Source of the DNA: Morinoia aosen
Taxonomy: Eukaryota; Arthropoda; Malacostraca; Amphipoda; Talitridae
DNA: 64,000 nucleotides
Reading direction: 5' to 3'
Assembly: GCA_030386875.1 (NCBI GenBank)
Contig: CM059567.1
Location: 80,345,130-80,409,129, forward strand
Part shown: positions 49,943 through 63,000 of the stretch, piece by piece
How positions within the stretch are numbered: the first letter of the stretch is position 1
Layout of the letters: each line of letters starts with the position of its first letter
The notes under the pieces: model-generated
What the model was told of the DNA's origin: nothing
What the model saw: only the letters and a program-made list of their open reading frames with translations
Database searches by the model: none
Program-made: the position numbers and the translations under genes

Positions 49943-50910
49943 TTTTACCTTTTCCGCGTCTTCTTCGATGACAGGAATTTGGGTCAAATCTCCCGAGTGA
50001 ATTCGATTTTTTCCGCGGGATTGTCCCGTGAGGTCATTTTTTCAACACTTTAGATTCCTTGCTTGCCTGCATTCGCGTACCCGCAGGTTGGAACCAAGCT
50101 CCTATTTTGATATTTGCACAGTCCAAAGGTCACCATTCAATGGTCGCCTTTTCTTCGTCACGTTCTGGAAAATTTTAGGCATCTAGATGGAATGAACCCG
50201 ATGATGTTCATCGGTTGATCGCCCGTTCCGGAAGCACATCTGTCTAGTGAGTGAATATCTTTGGCAATGATTGCGCAGGTTATCTCAGCTTGCGCCCTAT
50301 GATGAGATCTTGGTGTTGGGCGCATCTTTTCCATGCGAGTGTACTCCGCTGAATACATTCGGTGCTGATATTTTTCGATGGACGATTCACGTCGAGCCTC
50401 GGAAATGAGCTCTTCGACTGTTATGATGCGCATGCAAGAGTGACATCTGTGAGCAGCTGCCTGCTGTTCAATGGTCTCAAGATTTTGGAAACTATAGCCC
50501 TCCGAAAGTGTTGTCATTTGCGGCTGTGAACGTTCTTTTTGTTCACGGGAGTAGCGTGAGGCTGGGAGTTGAAGCTCAGTTGTAGGTAACAGTTTTCCGA
50601 GCAAATCGATCGTGATCCTGAATTTCGATGAATGCATCGCACACTAATGGAATGAATCATCGTGAGCTGGTGTGCAGGCTCCTGCTCAAAGTGAGCATTT
50701 GTTCCAATCCTGAGCTGTTTGACGACGTTCCCTGCAATTGAAAGGTGTGACTTTGTTTTTTTTTCGCGCAATTTAGGACGTGGACTACAATCGATAATAC
50801 TGTTAGTTGAGCGTCGAGCATAGTGAAGCGGCGACATCATCGAGTATTGTTTTACTTGAAGATAAGTTGGTCAAATACGAATTCGTTCGTTCGACATGGC
50901 AATCTTCCTC

Positions 50911-51029
50911 GCCAACGGCCATACCACGTTGAATGCACCGCTTCTCGTCCGATCAGCGAAGTTAAGCAACGTTGGGTCTGGTTAGTACTTGGATGGGTGA
51001 CCGCCTGGGAACACCAGATGCTGTTGGCT
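50911..51029 (+). rRNA. 5S ribosomal RNA (unit 47, class X)
   Basis: Consensus gene with a D-like flank. The upstream spacer has private cccgttccgg and aattttagg changes. Confidence 0.97.
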
Positions 51030-51999
51030 TTTTACCTTTTCCGTGTCTTCTTCGATGACAGGAATTTGGGTCAAATCTTCCGAGTGAATTCGATTTTTTC
51101 CGCGGGATTGTCCCGTGAGGTCATTTTTTTCAACACTTTAAATTCCTTGCTTGCCTGCATTCGCGTACCCGCAGGTTGGAACCAAGCTCCTATTTTGATA
51201 TTTGCGCAGTCCAAAGGTCACCATTCAATGGTCGCCTTTTCGTCGTCACGTTCTGGAAAATCTTAGGCATTTAGATGGAATGAGCCCAATGATGTTCATC
51301 GATTGATCGCCCTTTCCGGAAGCACATCTGTCTAGTGAATGAATATTTTTGGCAATGATTGCGCAGGTTATCTCAGTTTGCGCCCTATGATGAGATCTTG
51401 GTGTTGGGCGCATCTTTTCCATGCGAGTGTACTCCGCTGAATACATTCGGTGCTGATATTTTTCGATGGACGATTCACGTCGAGCCTCGGAAATGAGCTC
51501 TTCGACTGTTATGATGCGCATGCAAGAGTGACAGCTGTGAGCAGCTGCCTGCTGTTCAATGGTCTCAAGATTTTGGAAACTACAGCCCTCCGAAAGTGTA
51601 GTCATTTGCGGCTGTGAACGTTCTTTTTGTTTACGGGAGAAGCGTGAGGCTGGGAGATGAAGCTCAGTTGTAGGTAACAGTTTTCCGAGCAAATCGATCG
51701 TGATCGTGAATTTCGATGAATGCATCGCACACTGATTGAATGAATCATCGTGAGCTGGTGTGCAGGCTCCTGCTCAAAGTGAGCATTTGTTCCAATCCTG
51801 AGCTGTTTGACGACGTTCCCTGCAATTGAAAGGTGTGACTTTGTTTTTTTTTTCGCGCAATTTAGGACGTGGACTACAATCGATAATACTGTTAGTTGAG
51901 CGTCGAGCATAGTGAAGCGGCGACATCATCGAGTATTGTTTTACTTGAAAATAAGTTGGTCAAATACGAATTCGTTCGTTCGACATGGCAATCTTCCTC

Positions 52000-52118
52000 G
52001 CCAACGGCCATACCACGTTGAATGCACCGCTTCTCGTCCGATCAGCGAAGTTAAGCAACGTTGGGTCTGGTTAGTACTTGGATGGGTGACCGCCTGGGAA
52101 CACCAGATGCTGTTGGCT
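52000..52118 (+). rRNA. 5S ribosomal RNA (unit 48, class K)
   Basis: Consensus gene. The flank has cttcaatgac and a private ttttttcgcggg; upstream has cttgaaaataag. Confidence 0.97.
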
Positions 52119-53087
52119 TTTTACCTTTTCCGTGTCTTCTTCAATGACAGGAATTTGGGTCAAATCTCCCGAGTGAATTCGATTTTTTTCGCGGGATTGT
52201 CCCGTGAGGTCATTTTTTTCAACACTTTAAATTCCTTGCTTGCCTGCATTCGCGTACCCGCAGGTTGGAACCAAGCTCCTATTTTGATATTTGCGCAGTC
52301 CAAAGGTCACCATTCAATGGTCGCCTTTTCGTCGTCACGTTCTGGAAAATCTTAGGCATTTAGATGGAATGAGCCCAATGATGTTCATCGATTGATCGCC
52401 CTTTCCGGAAGCACATCTGTCTAGTGAATGAATATCTTTGGCAATGATTGCGCAGGTTATCTCAGCTTGCGCCCTATGATGAGATCTTGGTGTTGGGCGC
52501 ATCTTTTCCATGCGAGTGTACTCCGCTGAGTACATTCGGTGCTGATATTTTTCGATGAACGATTCACGTCGAGCCTCGGAAATTAGCTCTTCGACTGTTA
52601 TGATGCGCATGCAAGAGTGACATCTGTGAGCAGCTGCCTGCTGTTCAATGGTCTCAAGATTTTGGAAACTATAGCCCTCCGAAAGTGTTGTCATTTGCGG
52701 CTGTGAACGTTCTTTTTGTTCACGGGAGTAGCGTGAGGCTGGGAGTTGAAGCTCAGTTGTAGGTAACAGTTTTCCGAGCAAATCGATCGTGATCCTGAAT
52801 TTCGATGAATGCATCGCACACTAATGGAATGAATCATCGTGAGCTGGTGTGCAGGCTCCTGCTCAAAGTGAGCATTTGTTCCAATCCTGAGCTGTTTGAC
52901 GACGTTCCCTGCAATTGAAAGGTGTGACTTTGTTTTTTTTTCGCGCAATTTAGGACGTGGACTACAATCGATAATACTGTTAGTTGAGCGTCGAGCATAG
53001 TGAAGCGGCGACATCATCGAGTATTGTTTTACTTGAAGATAAGTTGGTCAAATACGAATTCGTTCGTTCGACATGGCAATCTTCCTC

Positions 53088-53206
53088 GCCAACGGCCATA
53101 CCACGTTGAATGCACCGCTTCTCGTCCGATCAGCGAAGTTAAGCAACGTTGGGTCTGGTTAGTACTTGGATGGGTGACCGCCTGGGAACACCAGATGCTG
53201 TTGGCT
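53088..53206 (+). rRNA. 5S ribosomal RNA (unit 49, class X)
   Basis: Consensus gene, D-like, with a private cttgatcgcctg in the flank. Confidence 0.97.
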
Positions 53207-54175
53207 TTTTACCTTTTCCGTGTCTTCTTCGATGACAGGAATTTGGGTCAAATCTTCCGAGTGAATTCGATTTTTTCCGCGGGATTGTCCCGTGAGGTCA
53301 TTTTTTTCAACACTTTAAATTCCTTGATCGCCTGCATTCGCGTACCCGCAGGTTGGAACCAAGCTCCTATTTTGATATTTGCGCAGTCCAAAGGTCACCA
53401 TTCAATGGTCGCCTTTTCGTCGTCACGTTCTGGAAAATCTTAGGCATTTAGATGGAATGAGCCCAATGATGTTCATCGATTGATCGCCCTTTCCGGAAGC
53501 ACATCTGTCTAGTGAATGAATATTTTTGGCAATGATTGCGCAGGTTATCTCAGTTTGCGCCCTATGATGAGATCTTGGTGTTGGGCGCATCTTTTCCATG
53601 CGAGTGTACTCCGCTGAATACATTCGGTGCTGATATTTTTCGATGAACGATTCACGTCGAGCCTCGGAAATGAGCTCTTCGACTGTTATGATGCGCATGC
53701 AAGAGTGACAGCTGTGAGCAGCTGCCTGCTGTTCAATGGTCTCAAGATTTTGGAAACTACAGCCCTCCGAAAGTGTAGTCATTTGCGGCTGTGAACGTTC
53801 TTTTTGTTTACGGGAGTAGCGTGAGGCTGGGAGATGAAGCTCAGTTGTAGGTAACAGTTTTCCGAGCAAATCGATCGTGATCGTGAATTTCGATGAATGC
53901 ATCGCACACTGATTGAATGAATCATCGTGAGCTGGTGTGCAGGCTCCTGCTCAAAGTGAGCATTTGTTCCAATCCTGAGCTGTTTGACGACGTTCCCTGC
54001 AATTGAAAGGTGTGACTTTGTTTTTTTTTCGCGCAATTTAGGACGTGGACTACAATCGATAATACTGTTAGTTGAGCGTCGAGCATAGTGAAGCGGCGAC
54101 ATCATCGAGTATTGTTTTACTTGAAGATAAGTTGGTCAAATACGAATTCGTTCGTTCGACATGGCAATCTTCCTC

Positions 54176-54294
54176 GCCAACGGCCATACCACGTTGAATG
54201 CACCGCTTCTCGTCCGATCAGGGAAGTTAAGCAACGTTGGGTCTGGTTAGTACTTGGATGGGTGACCGCCTGGGAACACCAGATGCTGTTGGCT
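54176..54294 (+). rRNA. 5S ribosomal RNA (unit 50, class L, C47G)
   Basis: Base 47 is G, which replaces the G30-C47 pair of helix III with a G-G mismatch. The T5 terminator and upstream block are intact. The only copy with this change. Confidence 0.93.
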
Positions 54295-55263
54295 TTTTAC
54301 CTTTTCCGTGTCTTCTTCGATGACAGGAATTTGGGTCAAATCTTCCGAGTGAATTCGATTTTTTCCGCGGGATTGTCCGGTGAGGTCATTTTTTTCAACA
54401 CTTTAGATTCCTTGCTTGCCTGCATTCGCGTACCCGCAGGTTGGAACCAAGCTCCTATTTTGATATTTGCACAGTCCAAAGGTCACCATTCAATGGTCGC
54501 CTTTTCTTCGTCACGTTCTGGAAAATCTTAAGCATCTAGATGGAATGAACCCGATGATGTTCATCGGTTGATCGCCCTTTCCGGAAGCACATCTGTCTAG
54601 TGAATGAATATCTTCAGCAATGATTGCGCAGGTTATCTCAGCTTGCGCCCTATGATGAGATCTTGGTGTTGGGCGCATCTTTTCCATGCGAGTGTACTCC
54701 GCTGAATACATTCGGTGCTGATATTTTTCGATGGACGATTCACGTCGAGCCTCGGAAATGAGCTCTTCGACTGTTATGATGCGCATGCAAGAGTGACAGC
54801 TGTGAGCAGCTGCCTGCTGTTCAATGGTCTCAAGATTTTGGAAACTACAGCCCTCCGAAAGTGTAGTCATTTGCGGCTGTGAACGTTCTTTTTGTTTACG
54901 GGAGAAGCCTGAGGCTGGGAGATGAAGCTCAGTTGTAGGTAACAGTTTTCCGAGCAAATCGATCGTGATCGTGAATTTCGATGAATGCATCGCACACTGA
55001 TTGAATGAATCATCGTGAGCTGGTGTGCAGGCTCCTGCTCAAAGTGAGCATTTGTTCCAATCCTGAGCTGTTTGACGACGTTCCCTGCAATTGAAAGGTG
55101 TGACTTTGTTTTTTTTTCGCGCAATTTAGGACGTGGACTACAATCGATAATACTGTTAGTTGAGCGTCGAGCATAGTGAAGCGGCGACATCATCGAGTAT
55201 TGTTTTACTTGAAAATAAGTTGGTCAAATACGAATTCGTTCGTTCGACATGGCAATCTTCCTC

Positions 55264-55382
55264 GCCAACGGCCATACCACGTTGAATGCACCGCTTCTCG
55301 TCCGATCAGCGAAGTTAAGCAACGTTGGGTCTGGTTAGTACTTGGATGGGTGACCGCCTGGGAACACCAGATGCTGTTGGCT
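55264..55382 (+). rRNA. 5S ribosomal RNA (unit 51, class K)
   Basis: Consensus gene with cttcaatgac in the flank. Confidence 0.97.
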
Positions 55383-56351
55383 TTTTACCTTTTCCGTGTC
55401 TTCTTCAATGACAGGAATTTGGGTCAAATCTCCCGAGTGAATTCGATTTTTTCCGCGGGATTGTCCCGTGAGGTCATTTTTTTCAACACTTTAAATTCCT
55501 TGCTTGCCTGCATTCGCGTACCCGCAGGTTGGAACCAAGCTCCTATTTTGATATTTGCGCAGTCCAAAGGTCACCATTCAATGGTCGCCTTTTCGTCGTC
55601 ACGTTCTGGAAAATCTTAGGCATTTAGATGGAATGAGCCCAATGATGTTCATCGATTGATCGCCCTTTCCGGAAGCACATCTGTCTAGTGAATGAATATT
55701 TTTGGCAATGATTGCGCAGGTTATCTCAGCTTGCGCCCTATGATGAGATCTTGGTGTTGGGCGCATCTTTTCCATGCGAGTGTACTCCGCTGAATACATT
55801 CGGTGCTGATATTTTTCGATGGACGATTCACGTCGAGCCTCGGAAATGAGCTCTTCGACTGTTATGATGCGCATGCAAGAGTGACAGCTGTGAGCAGCTG
55901 CCTGCTGTTCAATGGTCTCAAGATTTTGGAAACTACAGCCCTCCGAAAGTGTAGTCATTTGCGGCTGTGAACGTTCTTTTTGTTTACGGGAGTAGCGTGA
56001 GGCTGGGAGATGAAGCTCAGTTGTAGGTAACAGTTTTCCGAGCAAATCGATCGTGATCGTGAATTTCGATGAATGCATCGCACACTGATTGAATGAATCA
56101 TCGTGAGCTGGTGTGCAGGCTCCTGCTCAAAGTGAGCATTTGTTCCAATCCTGAGCTGTTTGACGACGTTCCCTGCAATTGAAAGGTGTGACTTTGTTTT
56201 TTTTTCGCGCAATTTAGGACGTGGACTACAATCGATAATACTGTTAGTTGAGCGTCGAGCATAGTGAAGCGGCGACATCATCGAGTATTGTTTTACTTGA
56301 AGATAAGTTGGTCAAGTACGAATTCGTTCGTTCGACATGGCAATCTTCCTC

Positions 56352-56470
56352 GCCAACGGCCATACCACGTTGAATGCACCGCTTCTCGTCCGATCAGCGA
56401 AGTTAAGCAACGTTGGGTCTGGTTAGTACTTGGATGGGTGACCGCCTGGGAACACCAGATGCTGTTGGCT
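56352..56470 (+). rRNA. 5S ribosomal RNA (unit 52, class L)
   Basis: Consensus gene. The upstream block has a private tcaagtacg in place of tcaaatacg. Confidence 0.97.
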
Positions 56471-57440
56471 TTTTACCTTTTCCGTGTCTTCTTCGATGAC
56501 AGGAATTTGGGTCAAATCTTCCGAGTGAATTCGATTTTTTCCGCGGGATTGTCCGGTGAGGTCATTTTTTTCAACACTTTAGATTCCTTGCTTGCCTGCA
56601 TTCGCGTACCCGCAGGTTGGAACCAAGCTCCTATTTTGATATTTGCACAGTCCAAAGGTCACCATTCAATGGTCGCCTTTTCTTCGTCACGTTCTGGAAA
56701 ATCTTAAGCATCTAGATGGAATGAACCCGATGATGTTCATCGGTTGATCGCCCTTTCCGGAAGCACATCTGTCTAGTGAATGAATATCTTCAGCAATGAT
56801 TGCGCAGGTTATCTCAGCTTGCGCCCTATGATGAGATCTTGGTGTTGGGCGCATCTTTTCCATGCGAGTGTACTCCGCTGAATACATTCGGTGCTGATAT
56901 TTTTCGATGGACGATTCACGTCGAGCCTCGGAAATGAGCTCTTCGACTGTTATGATGCGCATGCAAGAGTGACAGCTGTGAGCAGCTGCCTGCTGTTCAA
57001 TGGTCTCAAGATTTTGGAAACTACAGCCCTCCGAAAGTGTAGTCATTTGCGGCTGTGAACGTTCTTTTTGTTTACGGGAGAAGCGTGAGGCTGGGAGATG
57101 AAGCTCAGTTGTAGGTAACAGTTTTCCGAGCAAATCGATCGTGATCGTGAATTTCGATGAATGCATCGCACACTGATTGAATGAATCATCGTGAGCTGGT
57201 GTGCAGGCTCCTGCTCAAAATGAGCATTTGTTCCAATCCTGAGCTGTTTGACGACGTTCCCTGCAATTGAAAGGTGTGACTTTGTTTTTTTTTTCGCGCA
57301 ATTTAGGACGTGGACTACAATCGATAATACTGTTAGTTGAGCGTCGAGCATAGTGAAGCGGCGACATCATCGAGTATTGTTTTACTTGAAAATAAGTTGG
57401 TCAAATACGAATTCGTTCGTTCGACATGGCAATCTTCCTC

Positions 57441-57559
57441 GCCAACGGCCATACCACGTTGAATGCACCGCTTCTCGTCCGATCAGCGAAGTTAAGCAAC
57501 GTTGGGTCTGGTTAGTACTTGGATGGGTGACCGCCTGGGAACACCAGATGCTGTTGGCT
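57441..57559 (+). rRNA. 5S ribosomal RNA (unit 53, class K)
   Basis: Consensus gene, 2177 bases after unit 51. The spacer before it has gctcaaaatgagc. Confidence 0.97.
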
Positions 57560-58528
57560 TTTTACCTTTTCCGTGTCTTCTTCAATGACAGGAATTTGGG
57601 TCAAATCTCCCGAGTGAATTCGATTTTTTCCGCGGGATTGTCCCGTGAGGTCATTTTTTTCAACACTTTAAATTCCTTGCTTGCCTGCATTCGCGTACCC
57701 GCAGGTTGGAACCAAGCTCCTATTTTGATATTTGCGCAGTCCAAAGGTCACCATTCAATGGTCGCCTTTTCGTCGTCACGTTCTGGAAAATCTTAGGCAT
57801 TTAGATGGAATGAGCCCAATGATGTTCATCGATTGATCGCCCTTTCCGGAAGCACATCTGTCTAGTGAATGAATATTTTTGGCAATGATTGCGCAGGTTA
57901 TCTCAGCTTGCGCCCTATGATGAGATCTTGGTGTTGGGCGCATCTTTTCCATGCGAGTGTACTCCGCTGAATACATTCGGTGCTGATATTTTTCGATGGA
58001 CGATTCACGTCGAGCCTCGGAAATGAGCTCTTCGACTGTTATGATGCGCATGCAAGAGTGACAGCTGTGAGCAGCTGCCTGCTGTTCAATGGTCTCAAGA
58101 TTTTGGAAACTACAGCCCTCCGAAAGTGTAGTCATTTGCGGCTGTGAACGTTCTTTTTGTTTACGGGAGTAGCGTGAGGCTGGGAGATGAAGCTCAGTTG
58201 TAGGTAACAGTTTTCCGAGCAAATCGATCAAGATCGTGAATTTCGATGAATGCATCGCACACTGATTGAATGAATCATCGTGAGCTGGTGTGCAGGCTCC
58301 TGCTCAAAGTGAACATTTGTTCCAATCCTGAGCTATTTGACGACGTTCCCTGCAATTGAAAGGTGTGACTTAGTTTTTTTTGCGCGCAATTTAGGACGTG
58401 GACTACAATCGATAATACTGTTAGTTGAGCGTCGAGCATAGTGAAGCGGCGACATCATCGAGTATTGTTTTACTTGAAGATAAGTTGGTCAAATACGAAT
58501 TCGTTCGTTCGACATGGCAATCTTCCTC

Positions 58529-58647
58529 GCCAACGGCCATACCACGTTGAATGCACCGCTTCTCGTCCGATCAGCGAAGTTAAGCAACGTTGGGTCTGGT
58601 TAGTACTTGGATGGGTGACCGCCTGGGAACACCAGATGCTGTTGGCT
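58529..58647 (+). rRNA. 5S ribosomal RNA (unit 54, class L)
   Basis: Consensus gene. The spacer before it (about 58.2-58.4 kb) has a cluster of private changes: gatcaagatc, gtgaacattt, gagctattt, gacttag and tttgcgcgc. Confidence 0.97.
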
Positions 58648-59616
58648 TTTTACCTTTTCCGTGTCTTCTTCGATGACAGGAATTTGGGTCAAATCTTCCG
58701 AGTGAATTCGATTTTTTCCGCGGGATTGTCCGGTGAGGTCATTTTTTTCAACACTTTAGATTCCTTGCTTGCCTGCATTCGCGTACCCGCAGGTTGGAAC
58801 CAAGCTCCTATTTTGATATTTGCACAGTCCAAAGGTCACCATTCAATGGTCGCCTTTTCTTCGTCACGTTCTGGAAAATCTTAAGCATCTAGATGGAATG
58901 AACCCAATGATGTTCATCGATTGATCGCCCTTTCCGGAAGCACATCTGTCTAGTGAATGAATATTTTTGGCAATGATTGCGCAGGTTATCTCAGCTTGCG
59001 CCCTATGATGAGATCTTGGTGTTGGGCGCATCTTTTCCATGCGAGTGTACTCCGCTGAATACATTCGGTGCTGATATTTTTCGATGGACGATTCACGTCG
59101 AGCCTCGGAAATGAGCTCTTCGACTGTTATGATGCGCATGCAAGAGTGACATCTGTGAGCAGCTGCCTGCTGTTCAATGGTCTCAAGATTTTGGAAACTA
59201 TAGCCCTCCGAAAGTGTTGTCATTTGCGGCTGTGAACGTTCTTTTTGTTCACGGGAGTAGCGTGAGGCTGGGAGTTGAAGCTCAGTTGTAGGTAACAGTT
59301 TTCCGAGCAAATCGATCGTGATCCTGAATTTCGATGAATGCATCGCACACTAATGGAATGAATCATCGTGAGCTGGTGTGCAGGCTCCTGCTCAATGTGA
59401 GCATTTGTTCCAATCCTGAGCTGTTTGACGACGTTCCCTGCAATTGAAAGGTGTGACTTTGTTTTTTTTTCGCGCAATTTAGGACGTGGACTACAATCGA
59501 TAATACTGTTAGTTGAGCGTCGAGCATAGTGAAGCGGCGACATCATCGAGTATTGTTTTACTTGAAGATAAGTTGGTCAAATACGAATTCGTTCGTTCGA
59601 CATGGCAATCTTCCTC

Positions 59617-59735
59617 GCCAACGGCCATACCACGTTGAATGCACCGCTTCTCGTCCGATCAGCGAAGTTAAGCAACGTTGGGTCTGGTTAGTACTTGGAT
59701 GGGTGACCGCCTGGGAACACCAGATGCTGTTGGCT
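59617..59735 (+). rRNA. 5S ribosomal RNA (unit 55, class L)
   Basis: Consensus gene with tgtccggtgag in the flank. Confidence 0.97.
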
Positions 59736-60705
59736 TTTTACCTTTTCCGTGTCTTCTTCGATGACAGGAATTTGGGTCAAATCTTCCGAGTGAATTCGAT
59801 TTTTTCCGCGGGATTGTCCGGTGAGGTCATTTTTTTCAACACTTTAGATTCCTTGCTTGCCTGCATTCGCGTACCCGCAGGTTGGAACCAAGCTCCTATT
59901 TTGATATTTGCACAGTCCAAAGGTCACCATTCAATGGTCGCCTTTTCTTCGTCACGTTCTGGAAAATCTTAAGCATCTAGATGGAATGAACCCGATGATG
60001 TTCATCGGCTGATCGCCCTTTCCGGAAGCACATCTGTCTAGTGAATGAATATCTTCAGCAATGATTGCGCAGGTTATCTCAGCTTGCGCCCTATGATGAG
60101 ATCTTGGTGTTGGGCGCATCTTTTCCATGCGAGTGTACTCCGCTGAGTACATTCGGTGGTGATATTTTTCGATGGACGATTCACGTCGAGCCTCGGAAAT
60201 TAGCTCTTCGACTGTTATGATGCGCATGCAAGAGTGACATCTGTGAGCAGCTGCCTGCTGTTCAATGGTCTCAAGATTTTGGAAACTACAGCCCTCCGAA
60301 AGTGTTGTCATTTGCGGGTGTGAACGTTTTATTGTTCACGGGAGTAGCGTGAGGCTGAGAGATGAAGCTCGGTTGTAGGTAACAGTTTTCCGAGCAAATC
60401 GATCGTGATCGTGAATTTCGATGAATGCATCGCACACTGATTGAATGAATCATCGTGAGCTGGTGTGCAGGCTCCTGCTCAAAGTGAGCATTTGTTCCAA
60501 TCCTGAGCTGTTTGACGACGTTCCCTGCAATTGAAAGGTGTGACTTTGTTTTTTTTTTTCGCGCAATTTAGGAGGTGGACTACAATCGATAATACTGTTA
60601 GTTGAGCGTCGAGCATAGTGAAGCGGCGACATCATCGAGTATTGTTTTACTTGAAGATAAGTTGGTCAAATACGAATTCGTTCGTTCGACATGGCAATCT
60701 TCCTC

Positions 60706-60824
60706 GCCAACGGCCATACCACGTTGAATGCACCGCTTCTCGTCCGATCAGCGAAGTTAAGCAACGTTGGGTCTGGTTAGTACTTGGATGGGTGACCGCC
60801 TGGGAACACCAGATGCTGTTGGCT
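60706..60824 (+). rRNA. 5S ribosomal RNA (unit 56, class X)
   Basis: Consensus gene with a C-like flank. The upstream spacer joins an E-like left part (frameshifted frame, no GATT duplication) to a T11/aggaggtgg right part. Confidence 0.97.
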
Positions 60825-61792
60825 TTTTACCTTTTCCGTGTCTTCTTCGATGACAGGAATTTGGGTCAAATCTTCCGAGTGAATTCGATTTTTTCCGCGG
60901 GATTGTCCCGTGAGGTCATTTTTTCAACACTTTAGATTCCTTGCTTGCCTGCATTCGCGTACCCGCAGGTTGGAACCAAGCTCCTATTTTGATATTTGCA
61001 CAGTCCAAAGGTCACCATTCAATGGTCGCCTTTTCTTCGTCACGTTCTGGAAAATCTTAGGCATCTAGATGGAATGAACCCGATGATGTTCATCGGTTGA
61101 TCGCCCTTTCCGGAAGCACACCTGTCTAGTGAGTGAATATCTTTGGCAATGATTGCGCAGGTTATCTCAGCTTGCGCCCTATGATGAGATCTTGGTGTTG
61201 GGCGTATCTTTTCCATGCGAGTGTACTCCGCTGAGTACATTCGGTGCTGATATTTTTCGATGAACGATTCACGTCGAGCCTCGGAAATTAGCTCTTCGAC
61301 TGTTATGATGCGCATGCAAGAGTGACATCTGTGAGCAGCTGCCTGCTGTTCAATGGTCTCAAGATTTTGGAAACTATAGCCCTCCGAAAGTGTTGTCATT
61401 TGCGGCTGTGAACGTTCTTTTTGTTCACGGGAGTAGCGTGAGGCTGGGAGTTGAAGCTCAGTTGTAGGTAACAGTTTTCCGAGCAAATCGATCGTGATCC
61501 TGAATTTCGATGAATGCATCGCACACTAATGGAATGAATCATCGTGAGCTGGTGTGCAGGCTCCTGCTCAATGTGAGCATTTGTTCCAATCCTGAGCTGT
61601 TTGACGACGTTCCCTGCAATTGAAAGGTGTGACTTTGTTTTTTTTTCGCGCAATTTAGGACGTGGACTACAATCGATAATACTGTTAGTTGAGCGTCGAG
61701 CATAGTGAAGCGGCGACATCATCGAGTATTGTTTTACTTGAAGATAAGTTGGTCAAATACGAATTCGTTCGTTCGACATGGCAATCTTCCTC

Positions 61793-61911
61793 GCCAACGG
61801 CCATACCACGTTGAATGCACCGCTTCTCGTCCGATCAGCGAAGTTAAGCAACGTTGGGTCTGGTTAGTACTTGGATGGGTGACCGCCTGGGAACACCAGA
61901 TGCTGTTGGCT
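61793..61911 (+). rRNA. 5S ribosomal RNA (unit 57, class L)
   Basis: Consensus gene, duplicate of unit 55. Confidence 0.97.
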
Positions 61912-62881
61912 TTTTACCTTTTCCGTGTCTTCTTCGATGACAGGAATTTGGGTCAAATCTTCCGAGTGAATTCGATTTTTTCCGCGGGATTGTCCGGTGA
62001 GGTCATTTTTTTCAACACTTTAGATTCCTTGCTTGCCTGCATTCGCGTACCCGCAGGTTGGAACCAAGCTCCTATTTTGATATTTGCACAGTCCAAAGGT
62101 CACCATTCAATGGTCGCCTTTTCTTCGTCACGTTCTGGAAAATCTTAAGCATCTAGATGGAATGAACCCGATGATGTTCATCGGTTGATCGCCCTTTCCG
62201 GAAGCACATCTGTCTAGTGAATGAATATCTTCAGCAATGATTGCGCAGGTTATCTCAGCTTGCGCCCTATGATGAGATCTTGGTGTTGGGCGCATCTTTT
62301 CCATGCGAGTGTACTCCGCTGAGTACATTCGGTGGTGATATTTTTCGATGGACGATTCACGTCGAGCCTCGGAAATTAGCTCTTCGACTGTTATGATGCG
62401 CATGCAAGAGTGACATCTGTGAGCAGCTGCCTGCTGTTCAATGGTCTCAAGATTTTGGAAACTACAGCCCTCCGAAAGTGTTGTCATTTGCGGGTGTGAA
62501 CGTTTTATTGTTCACGGGAGTAGCGTGAGGCTGAGAGATGAAGCTCGGTTGTAGGTAACAGTTTTCCGAGCAAATCGATCGTGATCGTGAATTTCGATGA
62601 ATGCATCGCACACTGATTGAATGAATCATCGTGAGCTGGTGTGCAGGCTCCTGCTCAAAGTGAGCATTTGTTCCAATCCTGAGCTGTTTGACGACGTTCC
62701 CTGCAATTGAAAGGTGTGACTTTGTTTTTTTTTTTCGCGCAATTTAGGAGGTGGACTACAATCGATAATACTGTTAGTTGAGCGTCGAGCATAGTGAAGC
62801 GGCGACATCATCGAGTATTGTTTTACTTGAAGATAAGTTGGTCAAATACGAATTCGTTCGTTCGACATGGCAATCTTCCTC

Positions 62882-63000
62882 GCCAACGGCCATACCACGT
62901 TGAATGCACCGCTTCTCGTCCGATCAGCGAAGTTAAGCAACGTTGGGTCTGGTTAGTACTTGGATGGGTGACCGCCTGGGAACACCAGATGCTGTTGGCT
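62882..63000 (+). rRNA. 5S ribosomal RNA (unit 58, class X)
   Basis: Consensus gene, duplicate of unit 56. Confidence 0.97.

Larger units (their letters stand above)
38141..49956 (+). repeat. Five-unit higher-order repeat, period 5441 bp, right block
   Basis: Same C-D-E-A*-B* order and internal spacings as the left block, but about 2.2 periods instead of 3.2. The limits fall at the equivalent bases. Confidence 0.92.
34819..50740 (+). repeat. Right copy of the large array duplication (partner 1-21366)
   Basis: Bases 1 onward recur at offset 34818, including private markers such as tgttccgtgag (units 1 and 33), catttgcgg/catatgcgg (6 and 38, 11 and 43) and A27G (7 and 39). After one missing 5441-bp period the offset becomes 29374 and the match runs on to 50740/21366, where aattgaaagg meets aattggaagg. 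A few private changes occur, such as aattttagg at 50171. Confidence 0.88.
54220..58200 (+). repeat. Alternating L-K units, period about 2177 bp
   Basis: Units 50/52/54 (tgtccggtgag, atcttcagc spacers after 50 and 52) alternate with units 51/53 (cttcaatgac, gaaaataag). The pair recurs at 2176-2177 bp. Confidence 0.8.
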
